In this document: positions 23,527 through 24,460 of the stretch, one piece after another | Numbering within the stretch: position 1 is the first letter of the stretch | How the letters are laid out: each line of letters begins with the position of its first letter | From: Lachnospiraceae bacterium | Lineage (GTDB): Bacteria > Bacillota_A > Clostridia > Lachnospirales > Lachnospiraceae | DNA: 24,460 nt | Direction of reading: 5' to 3' | Assembly (NCBI GenBank): GCA_009774465.1 | Contig: VSNT01000057.1 | Coordinates: 1 to 24,460 of the forward strand | Program-made: the position numbers and the translations under genes | The notes under the pieces: model-generated | What the model saw: only the letters and a program-made list of their open reading frames with translations | Told to the model about the DNA's origin: nothing | The model's database searches: none

Positions 23527-23598
23527 AGACAAAATGAATTCTTTACTAACAAAAATTTTGCATTATAGTTGAAATAAGTCTGACTAAGAGTCCTGCTT

Positions 23599-23653
23599 TA
23601 TTCAACTTTGCTGTTGCCGGGCAAATAGCGGTATTGCTTTGTGACCAGCAGGG
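23599..23653 (+). other. Possible structured leader segment
   Basis: This segment of the long leader is richer in G and C than its surroundings. CTGTTG (about 23611) can pair with CAGCAG (about 23646) with one G-U, enclosing GCAAATAGC and GCTTTGT segments that can pair partly. It may be part of a leader RNA fold or a short interspersed repeat; I do not recognise a named riboswitch. Confidence 0.3.
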
Positions 23654-23655
23654 AA

Positions 23656-23700
23656 ACCTCTGCATATGATACTGATAAGTATATTTGCAGAGGTATTTTT
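23656..23700 (+). terminator. Hairpin plus T-tract that contains the ribosome binding site of the next gene
   Basis: ACCTCTGCA (23656-23664) pairs exactly with TGCAGAGGT (23686-23694); inside, ATACT (23669-23673) pairs with AGTAT (23678-23682) around GATA. ATTTTT follows and then ATG at 23701. The 3' arm holds AGAGGT (23689-23694), 6 nt before the ATG, so the same element could terminate transcription or hide the ribosome binding site. Confidence 0.65.
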
Positions 23701-24417
23701 ATGCCTGATAACAGTTTGCACAGTGCGCAGACGGATAATACCGGTACGGGGAAACTGCAGATCAATGTAACCTCATCATTGGGGCTGATTCCCATTCAGG
23801 ATGCAACGATAACCATATCTTATACAGGAGTGCCGGATGTGACCATAGAAAAGCTGATCACGAATTCTTCCGGACAAAGCGAGACAATTGATTTACCGGC
23901 GCCTCCTTTAGAGTACAGCTTAACTCCTGTAGAGCAGCAACCCTATTCGGAATATAATATACAGGTGGAGGCTCCCGGTTATGAACCGGTACTGGTTTCC
24001 GGAACGGAAATACTGCCGGATGTTACAGCGGTTCAGCCCATTCGTTTAAATCCTCTTGAAGTTGCCACCGAGCAGGAGGATACGATTGTAATACCGGATC
24101 ATACTTTATATGGAGAATATCCCCCTAAAATTCCGGAGGACGAAATTAAGCCTGTGGATGAAAGCGGGGAGATTGTACTTAGCAGAGTTGTGATTCCTGA
24201 ATACGTTGTTGTTCATGACGGCGCGCCCGGAGATTCCACTGCCCCCAACTATTATGTGAAATACAGAGACTATATTAAAAACGTTGTTTCCTCAGAAATT
24301 TATGCAACCTGGCCGGAAAGCGCAATTTACGCAAATACACTGGTGATTATGTCATTTACTTTAAACAGGGTATATACGGAGTGGTACCGAAACCACTATA
24401 AAAGAAGTAAAATTTGA
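23701..24417 (+). CDS. SpoIID-like, spore-cortex-associated protein, apparently truncated at its 3' end
   Basis: 238 residues from ATG 23701. Residues about 15-120 look like a carboxypeptidase-regulatory-like beta domain (GTGKLQINVTSSLG, DATITISYTG, YNIQVEAPGYEPVLVSG, then DVTAVQPIRLNPL). Residues about 140-230 (YPPKIPEDEIKP, IVLSRVVIPEYVVVHDG, YYVKYRDYIKNVVSSEIYAT, TLVIMSFTLNRVYTEWYRN) resemble the start of a SpoIID-like domain, known from Clostridial spore-cortex proteins that continue into peptidoglycan-binding repeats. After N231 (24393) the sequence changes to HYKRSKI and stops, where the family as I remember it continues with GYDF-type residues. The gene is probably disrupted or rearranged, or this is a short variant. 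A GTG at 23641 is in frame, but that start would translate through the hairpin. Confidence 0.65.
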   Translation: MPDNSLHSAQTDNTGTGKLQINVTSSLGLIPIQDATITISYTGVPDVTIEKLITNSSGQSETIDLPAPPLEYSLTPVEQQPYSEYNIQVEAPGYEPVLVSGTEILPDVTAVQPIRLNPLEVATEQEDTIVIPDHTLYGEYPPKIPEDEIKPVDESGEIVLSRVVIPEYVVVHDGAPGDSTAPNYYVKYRDYIKNVVSSEIYATWPESAIYANTLVIMSFTLNRVYTEWYRNHYKRSKI

Positions 24418-24460
24418 AAACTTTTTCCAGCCTCATGACAATATATATATGCAAGGGCAA

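Noticed and set aside
20867..23640. Insertion sequence or integrase in the AT-rich block
   Set aside because: No transposase or recombinase reading and no terminal inverted repeats with target duplications could be found by eye.
23641..23700. GTG start at 23641 for the SpoIID-like gene
   Set aside because: It would translate through the hairpin at 23656-23694; AGAGGT 6 nt before ATG 23701 is the more convincing start.
1..24460. tRNA, rRNA or CRISPR array
   Set aside because: No tRNA-like cloverleaf arms, rRNA motifs or regularly spaced repeats were noticed on reading; only one short tandem duplication exists.

Overview
The window looks like chromosomal DNA from a spore-forming, low- to mid-GC member of the Clostridia, most likely Lachnospiraceae. 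The grounds are strong AGGAGG-type ribosome binding sites, a CIRCE heat-shock operator, a PrsA-type lipoprotein, a SpoIID-like spore protein and an AbiE-type locus. The family placement is inference from gene content; no rRNA is present.

Layout. (1) Positions 1-3641: the 3' part of an RND efflux permease with an inserted heptad-repeat coil, overlapping a TetR-family regulator. (2) Positions 3642-3835: a gene-free leader with three successive hairpins. (3) Positions 3836-11289: a compact six-gene tetrapyrrole operon, sirC-hemB-hemL-hemA-hemC-cobA/hemD. Together its products carry glutamyl-tRNA to sirohydrochlorin, the branch point for siroheme and anaerobic cobalamin. No hemE or other protohaem genes are present. 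Its last gene is a three-part fusion: SUMT (CobA), uroporphyrinogen III synthase (HemD) and a C-terminal GNAT acetyltransferase. (4) Positions 11375-18458: a PHP-domain phosphoesterase coupled to sbcD and sbcC, then a FAD oxidoreductase and a PrsA-like foldase lipoprotein. (5) Positions 18475-20866: terminator, CIRCE, promoter, htpG with an unusual acidic insert, and a strong terminator. (6) About 20870-23600: an AT-rich accessory block. It holds an intact AbiEi-type antitoxin with an apparently leaderless promoter flanked by inverted repeats, a decayed AbiEii toxin gene, a decayed gene-free stretch with a 31-bp tandem duplication, and a minus-strand pair encoding an XRE-flavin split-barrel fusion regulator and a stand-alone PNPOx-family protein. 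(7) Positions 23600-24460: a structured leader and a SpoIID-like protein whose family similarity stops abruptly at about 24394.

The most noteworthy observations are the CobA-HemD-GNAT fusion (with a strong Shine-Dalgarno-like sequence at the GNAT boundary), the orphaned AbiEi antitoxin beside a broken toxin, the XRE/split-barrel regulator with a split-barrel partner, and a hairpin that buries the ribosome binding site of the last gene.
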